DNA from: Planococcus antarcticus DSM 14505
GTDB lineage: Bacteria; Bacillota; Bacilli; Bacillales_A; Planococcaceae
Direction: 5' to 3'
NCBI RefSeq assembly: GCF_001687565.2
Contig: NZ_CP016534.2
Coordinates: 2,050,501-2,114,500 of the forward strand
Length of the DNA stretch: 64,000 bases
Made by a program: the position numbers and the translations under genes
Shown: positions 1 through 8,898 of the stretch, one piece after another
Numbering within the stretch: the first letter of the stretch is position 1
Layout of the letters: each line of letters opens with the position of its first letter
Notes under the pieces: model-generated
What the model was told of the DNA's origin: nothing
Seen by the model: the letters and a program-made list of their open reading frames with translations, nothing else
Database searches by the model: none

Positions 1-66
1 ACAAGTCCAATTGTTTAAAAACTGATTATAAAAAAATTGCTAAAAGCAGTAGGAATGGGGAATCTT

Positions 67-624
67 ATGACAAAGGAAAAATGGCTACTCGTATTTTTGG
101 GAATCATGGACATCATTCTTGTCGTCATGAATTATACAGGTTATGTTCTACTTTTTTTAAAACCAACAGGGTATGTAATCCCTTTGGTTTTAAACATTCT
201 TATCATTAGTGTAATCATCTTTAAATCAAAACTTTCTAAAGTATGGACAGCTGTCATCCTTTTCACTGGTATACCTATACTATTGTTCCATGGTTTTATA
301 GTTTTGTGGATGGATCGGAATTATATTGAAACCGTTACTTCCGATAACCAACAATCACTAGTAATCGAATACCGACATGCAACACTAGGAGAAACAACTT
401 ATTTTTATAATTTTTACAAGACAAAAAACGGTTTTGTTGGCAAGCACCTTGATGACCAATCAATTGAAGTGATAGTTTATGATGGTTCGTTTATCGACCC
501 AGAAGGTGTTTTAGGTTTGGGTAAAGAAAAATGGATTACTGAAAATACCGTTCGTTTTTTTACTCAGAAAGGGATAAAGGATGTGTATTTAAGTCCTTCT
601 CATCAATCAACTGAAATGGAATAA
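67..624 (+). CDS. small membrane protein of unknown function
   Basis: About 185 residues. The N-terminal half holds three hydrophobic segments, the last ending near a WMDRNY sequence, followed by a soluble C-terminal half with alternating beta-like strands. I do not recognise the family. An in-frame ATG lies 30 nt upstream (37), but the ATG at 67 has a purine-rich AGGAATGGGG sequence at a suitable distance and gives the more typical MTKEKW start. The gene stands alone, with no clear partner in the window. A membrane location is inferred from hydrophobicity only. Confidence 0.6.
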   Translation: MTKEKWLLVFLGIMDIILVVMNYTGYVLLFLKPTGYVIPLVLNILIISVIIFKSKLSKVWTAVILFTGIPILLFHGFIVLWMDRNYIETVTSDNQQSLVIEYRHATLGETTYFYNFYKTKNGFVGKHLDDQSIEVIVYDGSFIDPEGVLGLGKEKWITENTVRFFTQKGIKDVYLSPSHQSTEME

Positions 625-1058
625 AAAAGGTAGTTCCACTGAAATCAGTACGATTGTTTACGAAGAAAGGGTGGCAAAAGCGACTCTTTTTTGTTTGTGC
701 TTTTCCCTTTGTTTTAAGGTTAAGGTTAAGACGTGTTTCATTGTGTAAATACAGACAAGTAAGTGAAAAAGAGCGAAGTATCATACGCAAAATTGACAAT
801 AGTAACGATAATCCTCTGTTATCGATAGCTTTATCCAACTGCAAAAAAAATATAAGTAATCTTTTTGAAGTTTACTAATTTACATGCACAATAACGCTTA
901 AAACTAACGCAAAATAACGCTAAAATAACAAATAACTGGATTTTTTTCAATAGGTTATACCTTTCTAATTTTATTCAATGCAATGTCTGCCATCATGAAA
1001 CCTTATATCAATCCGAACGTATAGAATACTATCTTGCGAAAATGGTGGTGCTATACAG
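625..1058. other. intergenic region with short TAACGC repeats
   Basis: No convincing gene. Short open frames on both strands here lack a ribosome binding site and protein-like composition. Around 891-927 the hexamer TAACGC recurs three times at about 11-12 bp spacing, followed by two TAAC half copies, in an AT-rich stretch before ydbS. This region should hold the ydbS promoter, but no clean -35/-10 pair stands out. Confidence 0.4.
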
Positions 1059-1553
1059 ATGAATGAACAATATGCCGCTCCTCGGCATTCTCTCTCACCC
1101 AATGCAGTCAAATACTGGCGCATGGATGAACTTATTTCCAACCTTATTGCCTTTATAGTCCTGGCCGTGCTGTTTTACCTGGACTGGCACTTTGAATGGT
1201 ACAACTGGATTTTTTGGGTCCTGATTGCCTTGGCTATCTTTTTTGTAGTTGGCTTGGCTTGGTCGGTTCTCAGTCCGCCACTCACTTTTAAAAACTGGCG
1301 CTACGATTTGGACGAAGAGTTTTTGTATCTTCAGTTTGGTATTTGGAACCGGACAGAGCAATTGGTGCCGATGACGAAAATTCAGGCTGTTTCCTTGACG
1401 CAGGGACCTTTGATGCGCAAATTTAACCTTGCTTCTTTGTCAGTAGAAACGATGGGTTCAAGCCATGCAATTCCGGCATTGCCAAAAGAAACGGCAGCCG
1501 ACCTGCGTGAGCGCATTGCCCAATTCGCTAAAATCAAGGAAGTGGAACAATGA
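1059..1553 (+). CDS. ydbS: YdbS-like bacterial PH-domain membrane protein
   Basis: 164 residues. Two adjacent membrane segments (about residues 30-70) precede a compact beta-rich domain with the bPH_2 pattern (YDLDEEFLYLQFGIWNR, then TKIQAVSLTQGPLMRKFNLASLSVETMG). This matches the YdbS family in length and layout. The start is ATG after GGTGGTG. The stop overlaps the ATG of the next gene (ATGA), as expected for a translationally coupled ydbS-ydbT pair. In Bacillus this pair is associated with cell-envelope stress and antimicrobial resistance; a role here is inferred from family. Confidence 0.85.
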   Translation: MNEQYAAPRHSLSPNAVKYWRMDELISNLIAFIVLAVLFYLDWHFEWYNWIFWVLIALAIFFVVGLAWSVLSPPLTFKNWRYDLDEEFLYLQFGIWNRTEQLVPMTKIQAVSLTQGPLMRKFNLASLSVETMGSSHAIPALPKETAADLRERIAQFAKIKEVEQ

Positions 1554-3082
1554 TTGCCATTCGTCGCCATCATCCGGCAACCGTTCTTTTTAAAATAGGT
1601 AAATTACTTCGGAATTCGATTTTCATAATCTTAGTGTTATTTGTTTTTCAAGCCAACAACAGTTCTACTCTTTTTGTTTACGGCCGTTATGCATTTTTGC
1701 TGTTTTTTCTTTGGTCCCTTGTATCCTCTGTTTTAAATTGGCTAACGACCACTTATGCACTTGACGACCAGCGGTTCTATTTGCGACGAGGCATTTTCAA
1801 TAAAACCGATCAGTCGATTCCATTTTCAAAAGTTCAGAACATCAATCGCCATACCTCATTTTCCCATCGTTTGTTGGGGCTGACATCGATCAGTTTCGAA
1901 ACTGGAATTGCTGGTGAGGATTCCTCCGTGAAATTCGAAGTCACTACGAAAAAAGAAGTGCTTCGGCTGGAGTCAGCTGTCCAAGAACACAAAGAATCTC
2001 TTGTGACAGAACAACTAACAAGCGAGGACGACACCGGTGCGACACCGGCCACTGAACACGAACAGGCCACACAGAAACAACTGGAAGAGCACATTATCCA
2101 TTTTCAACCCACACGCCGCGATTTGTTAAAAGCTTCCATGACATCGTTCAGCTTTTTGCTGCTTGTTCCGCTTCTCGCTTCTCTTTACTATAATGTTTCC
2201 GAATTTGTCAGTCTTGAAGAGCGACTAGACGGAATTGGCGCAAGTTTGCTAGCTTCACCTTGGATGATTGCTATAGTAGCTATCCTGATTATCCTAGCGT
2301 CTTTCTTATTCGGTATTCTCCATTCGTTTATCAAATATGGGAAATACGAAATTTCTTCTGATAGCCAGCGCGTCTATATAAAAAAAGGCGTATTGTCACA
2401 CGCATCTTTTTCAATCGCCAAAGAACGCGTTCAAGCTATTGAAATTACACAATCTTTTACAAAGCGCATTCTCGGGCTAGCAGAAGTCAAACTAATCAGT
2501 GCCGGCAGTCTTTCTTTAGGTTCAGAAGAGTTGAACATCAGTTCTCTTTACCCTTTTCTTCCTAAGAAAAAAGCATACGCAATCGTTTCTGAGTTGTTGC
2601 CGGGCTACCGCATCCAAGAAGACATGCAGCGACTGCCCCGCCGCGCGCTTTGGGTCCGTATGCTCAAGCCAAGCTGGTTGTGGCTGATCGCGACCGCATT
2701 GTTGTTTTACTTCCAACCGAAATTTCTGGGAATTGACAACACATGGTGGATTGCGTCTAGTGTGCTGTTGCTATTGATCCTCGCATCTCGCATTTTGGAT
2801 TTTCTGCACACGCGCTATTGCTTGCATGATGAATTGATTCAGTTGAAAAACGGCGGATTTACTTCTACTTTATTTGTGACAAAACGAGAAAAAATTATCG
2901 AAGTCGAAATCAAGCAAAACCGAATTCAACGTGCATTTGGCCTTTCTTCTCTCCAGACGGTCACGCGCGCTCGGCCAATCCACACGTCTTATCTCGAGGA
3001 TATACCAGATTCACTTGCAAGTACTTTTCGTCATTGGTATCGCGAGCGTAGTAAAGAAGTCAAACTGGATACGACCAATTAA
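1550..3082 (+). CDS. ydbT: YdbT-like protein with repeated bacterial PH domains
   Basis: 510 residues. Three repeats of the same module are visible: a hydrophobic pair of membrane helices followed by a bPH_2 domain with the pattern YxLDDxRFYLRRGIFNK...VQNINRHTSFSHRLLGLTSISFETG (near residues 70-125), then a second and a third copy (near 270-340 and 420-490). An acidic, threonine-rich linker near 150-180 separates modules one and two. Start overlaps the ydbS stop. A strong terminator follows, so ydbS-ydbT forms a two-gene operon. Confidence 0.85.
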   Translation: MIAIRRHHPATVLFKIGKLLRNSIFIILVLFVFQANNSSTLFVYGRYAFLLFFLWSLVSSVLNWLTTTYALDDQRFYLRRGIFNKTDQSIPFSKVQNINRHTSFSHRLLGLTSISFETGIAGEDSSVKFEVTTKKEVLRLESAVQEHKESLVTEQLTSEDDTGATPATEHEQATQKQLEEHIIHFQPTRRDLLKASMTSFSFLLLVPLLASLYYNVSEFVSLEERLDGIGASLLASPWMIAIVAILIILASFLFGILHSFIKYGKYEISSDSQRVYIKKGVLSHASFSIAKERVQAIEITQSFTKRILGLAEVKLISAGSLSLGSEELNISSLYPFLPKKKAYAIVSELLPGYRIQEDMQRLPRRALWVRMLKPSWLWLIATALLFYFQPKFLGIDNTWWIASSVLLLLILASRILDFLHTRYCLHDELIQLKNGGFTSTLFVTKREKIIEVEIKQNRIQRAFGLSSLQTVTRARPIHTSYLEDIPDSLASTFRHWYRERSKEVKLDTTN

Positions 3083-3120
3083 AAAAACTCTTTGCCGAAA
3101 TATCGGCAAAGAGTTTTTTT
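3081..3120 (+). terminator. terminator of ydbS-ydbT
   Basis: Perfect 18-bp inverted repeat (3081-3098 with 3103-3120) with a 4-nt loop; the A-rich 5' side and the run of seven T make it usable on both strands. It starts right after the ydbT stop. Confidence 0.9.
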
Positions 3121-3259
3121 AATTGGTTGCTACGTTCGCGCTATTTCGCAGATTGGCCTTAGAAATGCTGATTCACCAACTACTGCCATATCTAAAATAC
3201 AAATTGTCTCTCCAGTACCAGAACTGCTTCTGACACGGGGGCGATTTACGTTCATTTCT

Positions 3260-4144
3260 TTATGCACCCGGCCGAAATTCTTGCCGATTTAGCCATTCAC
3301 GAACCATCGCTACATAAGCTTTTGGTTCTTCGATTCCCGGCATGTGGGAGCTGTTTTCAAAGACATGGAATTCTGCATTTGGAACGAACCCTACATAATA
3401 TTCAGTTGCTTCAGGCGTGGCTTCGTCAAAACGTCCACATGTGAAAAGAGTAGGAATTGTGATTTCATGTAGGCGGCCGGTCACATCAAAGTTTTTTAAC
3501 GTGCCGGTAACGGTAAATTCCGAAGCTCCCCACATAAAATTATAAATTTGTTGGTTCATCTCTTCCATGTCTTCTTCCATTTCTTTCGGCCACGGATCAA
3601 CACGGCACATATGACGTTTATAAAAAGCCATCATTGCTTTGTTGTATTCTGCAGAGTCTGTCGTCCCTTCTTGCTCGCTTTGTTCAATCGTATCTTGGAT
3701 GTCTTGTGGGAGTTGTTTCAAGTAATTCCGCTGATCGCGTTCCCATCTTTGTGCATCTAAAGCGGGTCCAGAGAAAATAATACTACGGACGCCGTCTGGT
3801 TTTCCCAACAAATAGGAAGCGGCTAGCATCGTTCCCCAAGAATGACCTAGAATATGGACTTCTTCCAGTTTCAACGCATCGATCACTTGCCTCAACTCTT
3901 CTACATAACGTTCCACTGTCCATAGTTCTGTATTCGTAGGTCGATCTGATTTCCCACACCCCAGCTGGTCAAAGTGAATCACCGGTCGATCTGTTCCTAA
4001 CTGACAGAGCGGATCGCTGTCGCTGCTTTTCCCTCCTGGTCCTCCGTGTAAAACCAACAGCGGGATGCCTGGACCGTCACCGCTGACTTGGTACCACACC
4101 TTCCCCCCTGTAACAGGGATATACCCTTCTGAGACAAGACCCAT
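3260..4144 (-). CDS. proline iminopeptidase-like alpha/beta hydrolase
   Basis: 294 residues. It shows the hallmark HGGPGG oxyanion-hole motif near residue 34, the nucleophile elbow GHSWGT near 102, an Asp in FTCGRFDEATP near 240 and the catalytic His in ENSSHMPG near 268. Length and motifs fit peptidase family S33 (prolyl aminopeptidase, tricorn F1-like subfamily), which removes N-terminal proline from peptides. There is no signal peptide, so it is cytoplasmic. Start ATG has AAAGGAGGAAT at good spacing. It stands alone and faces the ydbT terminator. Confidence 0.88.
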   Translation of the reverse strand: MGLVSEGYIPVTGGKVWYQVSGDGPGIPLLVLHGGPGGKSSDSDPLCQLGTDRPVIHFDQLGCGKSDRPTNTELWTVERYVEELRQVIDALKLEEVHILGHSWGTMLAASYLLGKPDGVRSIIFSGPALDAQRWERDQRNYLKQLPQDIQDTIEQSEQEGTTDSAEYNKAMMAFYKRHMCRVDPWPKEMEEDMEEMNQQIYNFMWGASEFTVTGTLKNFDVTGRLHEITIPTLFTCGRFDEATPEATEYYVGFVPNAEFHVFENSSHMPGIEEPKAYVAMVREWLNRQEFRPGA

Positions 4145-4449
4145 TTAGTTATTCCTCCTTTTGTTGCTAGCTGTTCTCAATACTAATTCTCTTCTGGATG
4201 GGGAATTCCTTTTTTCTACAAGAATAACAACGAGAGTAAATCTTTATGTGAAATTCAGAATTCCGCACTGATAGTTTGGCTATTTGGGTTAATAAAGAGC
4301 ATTTGAAAAGTGATGTTCACTACTTTAAACAATCGCGAGAGATGCTCGCGCCCTTCTTGGTGGGATTGAAGACATGCTAATCCATTTCACTGGAACCATT
4401 TCACGATTCAAACGTATAATCTACTATTCAACTAAAGGAGGAATAGTAG
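4145..4449. other. divergent intergenic region
   Basis: It holds the promoters of the divergent hydrolase and AIM24 genes. A TATAAT at 4415-4420 is a good -10 for the AIM24 gene, but no strong -35 is seen at 17 nt. A short GC-rich hairpin (CGCGAG/CTCGCG, 4334-4350) lies upstream of it. Nothing else is evident. Confidence 0.35.
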
Positions 4450-5142
4450 ATGTCGAAGTACTCTATCCATCAATTTGTCCAAAAAACAAAACAAGACGAA
4501 AATGCACGTGAATTTTTTGAACTGGAGACTGATCGTTTATTAGAAGTAAACTTGAACGGTCTGGTCTGGGCAAAAGCGGGATCCATGATTTCTTATGAAG
4601 GAAATATCAAATTTGAACGTGAAGGAATGCTAGAGCACGGACTAGGGAAATTTGTCAAAAAAGCTTTTAGTGGCGAAGGTGCGCAACTGATGAAAGCAAA
4701 TGGACAAGGGAAACTTTATGTAGCTGACAGTGGCAAAAAAATCACCATTTTGGATTTGGAAGGTGAGAGTATCTTTATTAATGGCAATGACTTGCTCGCT
4801 TTTCAAGACGGACTGGAGTGGGACATCAAGCTCATGCGCCGCGTCGCTGGTATGATGGCGGGTGGTTTGTTTAATGTGCGCTTAGAAGGACATGGTCTTG
4901 TTGCCTTCACTTCACATTATGAACCGCTGACATTGCTCGTTACACCTGATACACCCATTTTCACAGACCCGAACGCAACGGTTGCGTGGTCAGGTAGTTT
5001 AGAACCTGATTTCGTTACAGATATTCAATTGAAAAGCTTGTTTGGCAGAGGCAGCGGAGAGTCGGTACAAATGAAATTTTCCGGCAATGGCTTTGTCGTT
5101 GTCCAGCCTTTTGAAGAAGTGTATCAAGCGCAGCAAAAATGA
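4450..5142 (+). CDS. AIM24 family (TIGR00266-like) protein
   Basis: 230 residues of all-beta character with the typical sequence LVWAKAGSMISYEGNIKFEREG and a later GRGSGESVQMKFSGNGFVVVQP that ends the family. Members form a double-stranded beta-helix fold named after yeast Aim24; the bacterial function is not established. Start ATG has AAAGGAGGAATAG upstream. A terminator follows at once, so the gene is monocistronic. Confidence 0.85.
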   Translation: MSKYSIHQFVQKTKQDENAREFFELETDRLLEVNLNGLVWAKAGSMISYEGNIKFEREGMLEHGLGKFVKKAFSGEGAQLMKANGQGKLYVADSGKKITILDLEGESIFINGNDLLAFQDGLEWDIKLMRRVAGMMAGGLFNVRLEGHGLVAFTSHYEPLTLLVTPDTPIFTDPNATVAWSGSLEPDFVTDIQLKSLFGRGSGESVQMKFSGNGFVVVQPFEEVYQAQQK

Positions 5143-5160
5143 TTTTTACTTTTCAATACG

Positions 5161-5205
5161 AGATCCGTTGCTTGCCAAGTTTGACAGGTAGCGGGTCTTT
5201 TTTTG
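5161..5205 (+). terminator. terminator of the AIM24 gene
   Basis: AGATCCG (5161-5167) pairs with CGGGTCT (5192-5198, one G-U pair), with further pairing of TTGCC/GGTAG inside, followed by eight T. Confidence 0.7.
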
Positions 5206-5625
5206 ATAATCAATGTTCAAAAAAATTCTGGCAGTTAAATCAGAACCTTTTTCTTTGTGCTGTTAGTTTAATTACATCTTATCCGTTATCAAAACGAACT
5301 TCTAGAACAAAGCTCATTTTTTACTTGGCTTTTTTCAGGATAGTTCATGTATGCTTGCAGGTATTATTCGATACGTCCAGCCTTTATAGAAATTATAAAT
5401 ATTCATGTCACAAAAAATTTTACTAATCAAGTGCTGGTTCAAAAGAAGCAAATTACTATGGTACAATTGAATCATCTGATACTTACACTTAGTTGAAAGA
5501 CAATATCGGTACAGGAGGCGTTCATTATGAAAAATAAAGCTATCTTTGTGAACACAGATTACACGGGGTTCGTGCTTATTTGACTAGTGGTTAAGAGGTT
5601 CCCCGCAATTTGAAAGGGGAAAATT
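5206..5625. other. AT-rich intergenic stretch with one very short frame
   Basis: Mostly AT-rich sequence without a recognisable gene. An 18-codon frame at 5527-5583 begins with a well-placed ACAGGAGGCG ribosome binding site and then stops; it could be a leader peptide or the remnant of a lost gene ahead of the broken acetyltransferase gene. Confidence 0.35.
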
Positions 5626-6075
5626 ATGAGTACATTAACTATTAAAATTGTAGAAGTAAACACTGAAAATTGGTATGCCTGCTGTGAACTAGAAGTTGCA
5701 GAAGAACAAAAACAATATGTGGAACCTAATGCAGTATCTATAGCACAATCAAAGTTCGAGCTGACGTTGAAACCGTTAGCTATCTATACTGGAGAAAATG
5801 TCGTTGGATTTTTGATGTACAATTCCGCTCCAGAAGAACTGGACTCTTATTGGATTTATCGCATAATGGTCGATAAACAGTTTCAAGGCAAAGGAATTTG
5901 AAAAGCAGCAAGCAGTTTAATGATGGATGAGATGGTTAAATCGTTAAATGCCAAGAAAATCGCTGTAGGCTATCACCCCAAAAACCTTGGGGCACATCAC
6001 CTTTATGCTAGTTTAGGGTTTATTGATAATGGAGACCGGTTTGGCAAAGAAATGGCCGTTGTGAAAAATGTATAA
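5626..6075 (+). pseudogene. GNAT N-acetyltransferase (SpeG/BltD-like), interrupted by a nonsense codon
   Basis: A frame of 149 codons reads as a spermine/spermidine-type GNAT acetyltransferase: MSTLTIKIVEVNTENW at the start, DSYWIYRIMVDKQFQGKGI in the acetyl-CoA binding region, then PKNLGAHHLYASLGFIDNG near the end. After GKGI the expected Gly codon GGA is TGA (5899-5901), so the protein stops at 91 residues inside the cofactor motif. The frame continues cleanly afterwards to TAA at 6073-6075. One base substitution explains the break, so decay is recent or the base is a sequencing error. Start ATG has GAAAGGGGAAAATT. Confidence 0.85.
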
Positions 6076-6096
6076 TTTATAGATGGCAATGCAAAA

Positions 6097-6129
6097 AAAG
6101 GACGTATCTTGATAAAAGATACGTCCTTT
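6097..6129. terminator. bidirectional terminator between GNAT pseudogene and desaturase gene
   Basis: 14-bp perfect inverted repeat (6097-6110 with 6116-6129), 5-nt loop, A-run on one side and T-run on the other; it can end transcripts from both directions. Confidence 0.85.
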
Positions 6130-6135
6130 AGAACT

Positions 6136-7221
6136 TTATGCTTGTTTTATTCCATTTTTAGCATCGCTTTCATTTAACGATCGCGGCTCTATTGCTTCGG
6201 GATCAAGACCATTCCCGAGTGACCCATAGACTAACCCAGCCTGAGGATCAATCAATTCTTTCCCATTATAATAAACTCTAGGAGTCTTCCATAACGCTTT
6301 CAAAGCACTCGACATGGGCATCTCGTGATAAAGACTTGGCCAATTATCCTTTATATGCTTTTTCACTAAAGGATAATACTTAGAGCTTATACTTGGAAAT
6401 ATATGATGCTCTGTATGATACGAAAAATTAAAATGTAAAACGTCAATCCATTTAGGAACCGTCACTGATAAAGTGTTTGCTAGTGGATCATTTACAGGAA
6501 CGTATGGATTCAACCGATGATTAGTAGAAATATACCCCATGACCATTGCATTCGCAATCAAATGTGGAATTAAAAAGATAAATACCCAGTTTGTTATTCC
6601 GACAAAGAAAACCAAACCTATCCAAACAACCCAAGGCACTAAAAACTGGATCCAAACAGCCCCCCGTTTTTTAGGCTGAAACTCTTTAACATAAGTGAAA
6701 AACATTCTAGTGGAGTGCAACGTGAATAAAAAGCACAAAGAGAAAAACTCCAGAAATGCACGGACTGAAAATGGCAATCGATAGATAAGTTTCAGCGCAG
6801 GTTTTTTGTCTAATTCATCTTTAGACATCCACGTATCCGGATCTTTCTCTTCATGTTGAGTATGAACATGATGGGTCATGTTATGCCATTTGCGCCAAAG
6901 TCTGGGTCCAGTAAGAAGAGGGAAAAAGAAAACAGCTCCTAGTAAATCACGCAATCCGGCTTTTTTCACTACCGTTCCGTGTAAGATTTCATGTCCTAAA
7001 AATCCCATTGCGGCAAAACTTGTTCCAATTACAAATGAAATGGCGGTGTTTGCAAGAAAGGGTAAATCATATACGCCAATAGCCAACATTCCTGTAATAG
7101 TAATAAGTAAATAGGCGAGACCACCAAGCAAACGTCCTGGTACCGGTTTAAATGCTTTTTTGGGCATATGCGGCGATACTTTAGACGCATACCAGCCAAA
7201 TGAGTGAAATTCTTTATTCAT
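6136..7221 (-). CDS. membrane fatty-acid desaturase
   Basis: 361 residues. All three histidine boxes that bind the di-iron centre are present: HEILH (77-81), HNMTHH (113-118) and HTEHH (269-273). Several hydrophobic stretches (about 35-75, 95-105, 155-175, 190-230) give the usual membrane topology. It introduces a double bond into lipid acyl chains, typically to keep membranes fluid in the cold. I chose the ATG at 7221 because GGAGG stands 6 nt before it; an in-frame ATG at 7245 lacks one. Regiospecificity cannot be read from the sequence. Confidence 0.88.
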   Translation of the reverse strand: MNKEFHSFGWYASKVSPHMPKKAFKPVPGRLLGGLAYLLITITGMLAIGVYDLPFLANTAISFVIGTSFAAMGFLGHEILHGTVVKKAGLRDLLGAVFFFPLLTGPRLWRKWHNMTHHVHTQHEEKDPDTWMSKDELDKKPALKLIYRLPFSVRAFLEFFSLCFLFTLHSTRMFFTYVKEFQPKKRGAVWIQFLVPWVVWIGLVFFVGITNWVFIFLIPHLIANAMVMGYISTNHRLNPYVPVNDPLANTLSVTVPKWIDVLHFNFSYHTEHHIFPSISSKYYPLVKKHIKDNWPSLYHEMPMSSALKALWKTPRVYYNGKELIDPQAGLVYGSLGNGLDPEAIEPRSLNESDAKNGIKQA

Positions 7222-7597
7222 ACTATTCCTCCAATTAACAAGCAATTGCTTCTTCTTTTCTACCGATTAGGTGCGATCAAAAACTAGAGCAGCATGGACC
7301 AAACAAATAACCACCTCTATAAAGAGCGTTCTTTATAGAGGATTGGATGTTCAATATCTTTTACAAACGTTAAAATCTTCCTTACAGCGCCTTCTTTTCT
7401 AGCCTTCTAAATCTCACTTCTAAAACTTCAAGCAATCATTTCATGCATTCTGCTATCCTTTACTGTACAGGTTAATTCTACAAATTCATAATCATAACAG
7501 TTACTTAACCTTTCTTTATTCATTTCTCGATTTTCTCAATAAGCCATATATAGATGGTAGTAGGTTTAAAGGATTGAATTTTAATGAGGAGGTTAGA
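7222..7597. other. desaturase upstream region
   Basis: No gene. It contains a perfect 12-bp palindromic hairpin (described separately) about 90 bp before the desaturase start and otherwise AT-rich sequence. Confidence 0.4.
7314..7341. promoter_or_regulatory. perfect inverted repeat upstream of desaturase gene
   Basis: CCTCTATAAAGA (7314-7325) and its exact complement (7330-7341) are separated by GCGT. There is no T-run directly after it on either strand, so a plain terminator is less likely than an operator or a leader-RNA hairpin for the desaturase transcript. Confidence 0.45.
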
Positions 7598-7748
7598 ATG
7601 AAAATACAAGCCGCCGTAATACATGGAGTAGAAGAAGAAAATGAGCTTTAGGAAATGATGATGGTGTGTTCCGTATAGAAAGTTGATCAACAGCAGAAGG
7701 AATTCGAATCATTTAAGAAATTGAAGGTAAACTTAAGGAGGAAGAAGA
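7598..7748 (+). pseudogene. remnant of a zinc-type alcohol dehydrogenase start
   Basis: After a strong GAGGAGG ribosome binding site, the ATG at 7598 opens a frame reading MKIQAAVIHGVEEENEL and then a stop at 7649-7651. This resembles the N terminus of medium-chain zinc alcohol dehydrogenases (MKxxAAVxxG...). Nothing of the remaining ~350 residues follows; the next ~100 nt lead straight into the small gene at 7749. It looks like a gene reduced to its first 17 codons by deletion. Confidence 0.5.
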
Positions 7749-8000
7749 ATGGAGCAGAAACTAGCAGTAACTAATGATATTGTATTCTTTGCTTTTAAAT
7801 ATGCATTAGGCAGCCGTTCAGATATACCTGTACTTGTCATTGACACAATCAAAGAAAATATCAACCGTATAAAAGATTTTGATTTGAGAAAATATATTCG
7901 TGAAATATACGAGTATAGAAATTCAGGCATGATGACAGATGAAACTACTTGGCTTGATTTTGCAGATTATCTTCAGGAAGAATTAAGGAGCAGAGAGTAA
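7749..8000 (+). CDS. small hypothetical protein
   Basis: 83 residues, acidic, no membrane segment: an N-terminal hydrophobic helix-like part (DIVFFAFKYALG) and a charged C-terminal part ending in LQEELRSRE. I do not recognise it. AAGGAGG lies at good distance before the ATG, which favours a real gene. It may have been downstream in an operon with the deleted alcohol dehydrogenase gene. Confidence 0.55.
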   Translation: MEQKLAVTNDIVFFAFKYALGSRSDIPVLVIDTIKENINRIKDFDLRKYIREIYEYRNSGMMTDETTWLDFADYLQEELRSRE

Positions 8001-8127
8001 AAAGTACCCTTTTAAGGTTTCGATACCTATAAACCATTTTGACTTTCCCAGTCTCACAAATTCATCAACTATTACAAGGTTTGGTCGGTCTAAGCGGACG
8101 TTGCCTTCAGATATCAACTCAGCAACT
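7990..8127 (-). pseudogene. possible C-terminal remnant of an alpha/beta hydrolase
   Basis: On the minus strand one frame reads VAELISEGNVRLDRPNLVIVDEFVRL, which resembles the end of small alpha/beta hydrolases (AExSGHxxHLDRPDLVI), including the hydrolase pseudogene at 20305-21260 (EKSGHSVHLDRPDFII). The conserved His is replaced and no upstream part is left. This is a weak call from one motif. Confidence 0.3.
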
Positions 8128-8162
8128 AAAAACCTTCGTTTCCTCCTATAAGGAAACGAAGG
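8128..8162 (-). terminator. terminator of the vWA gene
   Basis: CCTTCGTTTCC pairs with GGAAACGAAGG around a 6-8 nt loop; on the minus strand it is followed by TTTTTAG. Confidence 0.8.
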
Positions 8163-8166
8163 AACT

Positions 8167-8817
8167 TTATTTCTTCGCGCGAGCATTAAAGTCTTTTTCA
8201 ATATCTTTTTTCCAACTACGATCGATCTTTTTTCCTGTTCGGAAAGAAGTGACGGCCTCACTCAATACATCATAGTTTAACTGAGTCCCTTTAGCATCTG
8301 CATGGTAGTTAACCGCGAACTCCTCTTTTACTCCGAATTGACGCGCTGTCGCGACTGCGTCAATATTCGCACCAAGAAAGATGAATTCCCAATGAGCTTC
8401 GTTTTTCTTCATCGCAATCAGTTCATGAATTTTTTTATACGTGTATTCACAGCTGGAATTTTCCAACCCGTCGGTCGTAATAACAACCATTACTTTATCT
8501 GCTCGCTGTTCTGGCATCGTGCTTTTTTGGACGTTGCTTATTTTTTGAATCGTCGAACCGATTGCATCGAGCAACGCCGTCATTCCGCCTACCTCATAAT
8601 CCGCTTCGGTCAGCGCAGAAACGCCTTTTAGCGAAATTCGGTCATGCAGCAGTTCATACCCTTGATTGAACAGCACTGTCGTAACACGGACCTCCCCAGG
8701 AAGCTTGCGCTGTTTTTCAATCAAGGCGTTAAAGCCATCGATTGTATCCTTCTCTAGCCCCGCCATTGACCCACTTTTGTCGAGAATAAAAACCAATTCC
8801 GTCGCTTCTTTTTTCAT
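8167..8817 (-). CDS. vWA-domain protein
   Basis: 216 residues, essentially a single von Willebrand factor A domain. The metal-ion-dependent adhesion site is complete: DKSGS at 13-17, the Thr in GGMTALLDAI near 80, and the TTDGLENSS loop near 113. There is no signal peptide or membrane helix, so it is cytoplasmic. Start ATG has GAGGAGGAATAT. It lies 81 nt after the macro-domain gene in the same direction and before a terminator. Cytoplasmic single-vWA proteins of the TerY type occur in stress and nucleotide-metabolite systems (known of the family); a joint role with the macro-domain protein is inference. Confidence 0.82.
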   Translation of the reverse strand: MKKEATELVFILDKSGSMAGLEKDTIDGFNALIEKQRKLPGEVRVTTVLFNQGYELLHDRISLKGVSALTEADYEVGGMTALLDAIGSTIQKISNVQKSTMPEQRADKVMVVITTDGLENSSCEYTYKKIHELIAMKKNEAHWEFIFLGANIDAVATARQFGVKEEFAVNYHADAKGTQLNYDVLSEAVTSFRTGKKIDRSWKKDIEKDFNARAKK

Positions 8818-8898
8818 CGTATATTCCTCCTCAAGTTTTCTTTACAACTTAAAGATACGACTTTCGACGGGCGAAATGGTCGCTTTTAAAGCGACATT

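Noticed and set aside
654..878. Open frames on both strands after the first gene
   Set aside because: Low complexity, no ribosome binding site, mutually overlapping.
5139..5426. 95-codon frame overlapping the AIM24 stop
   Set aside because: It contains the AIM24 terminator and has no protein-like pattern.
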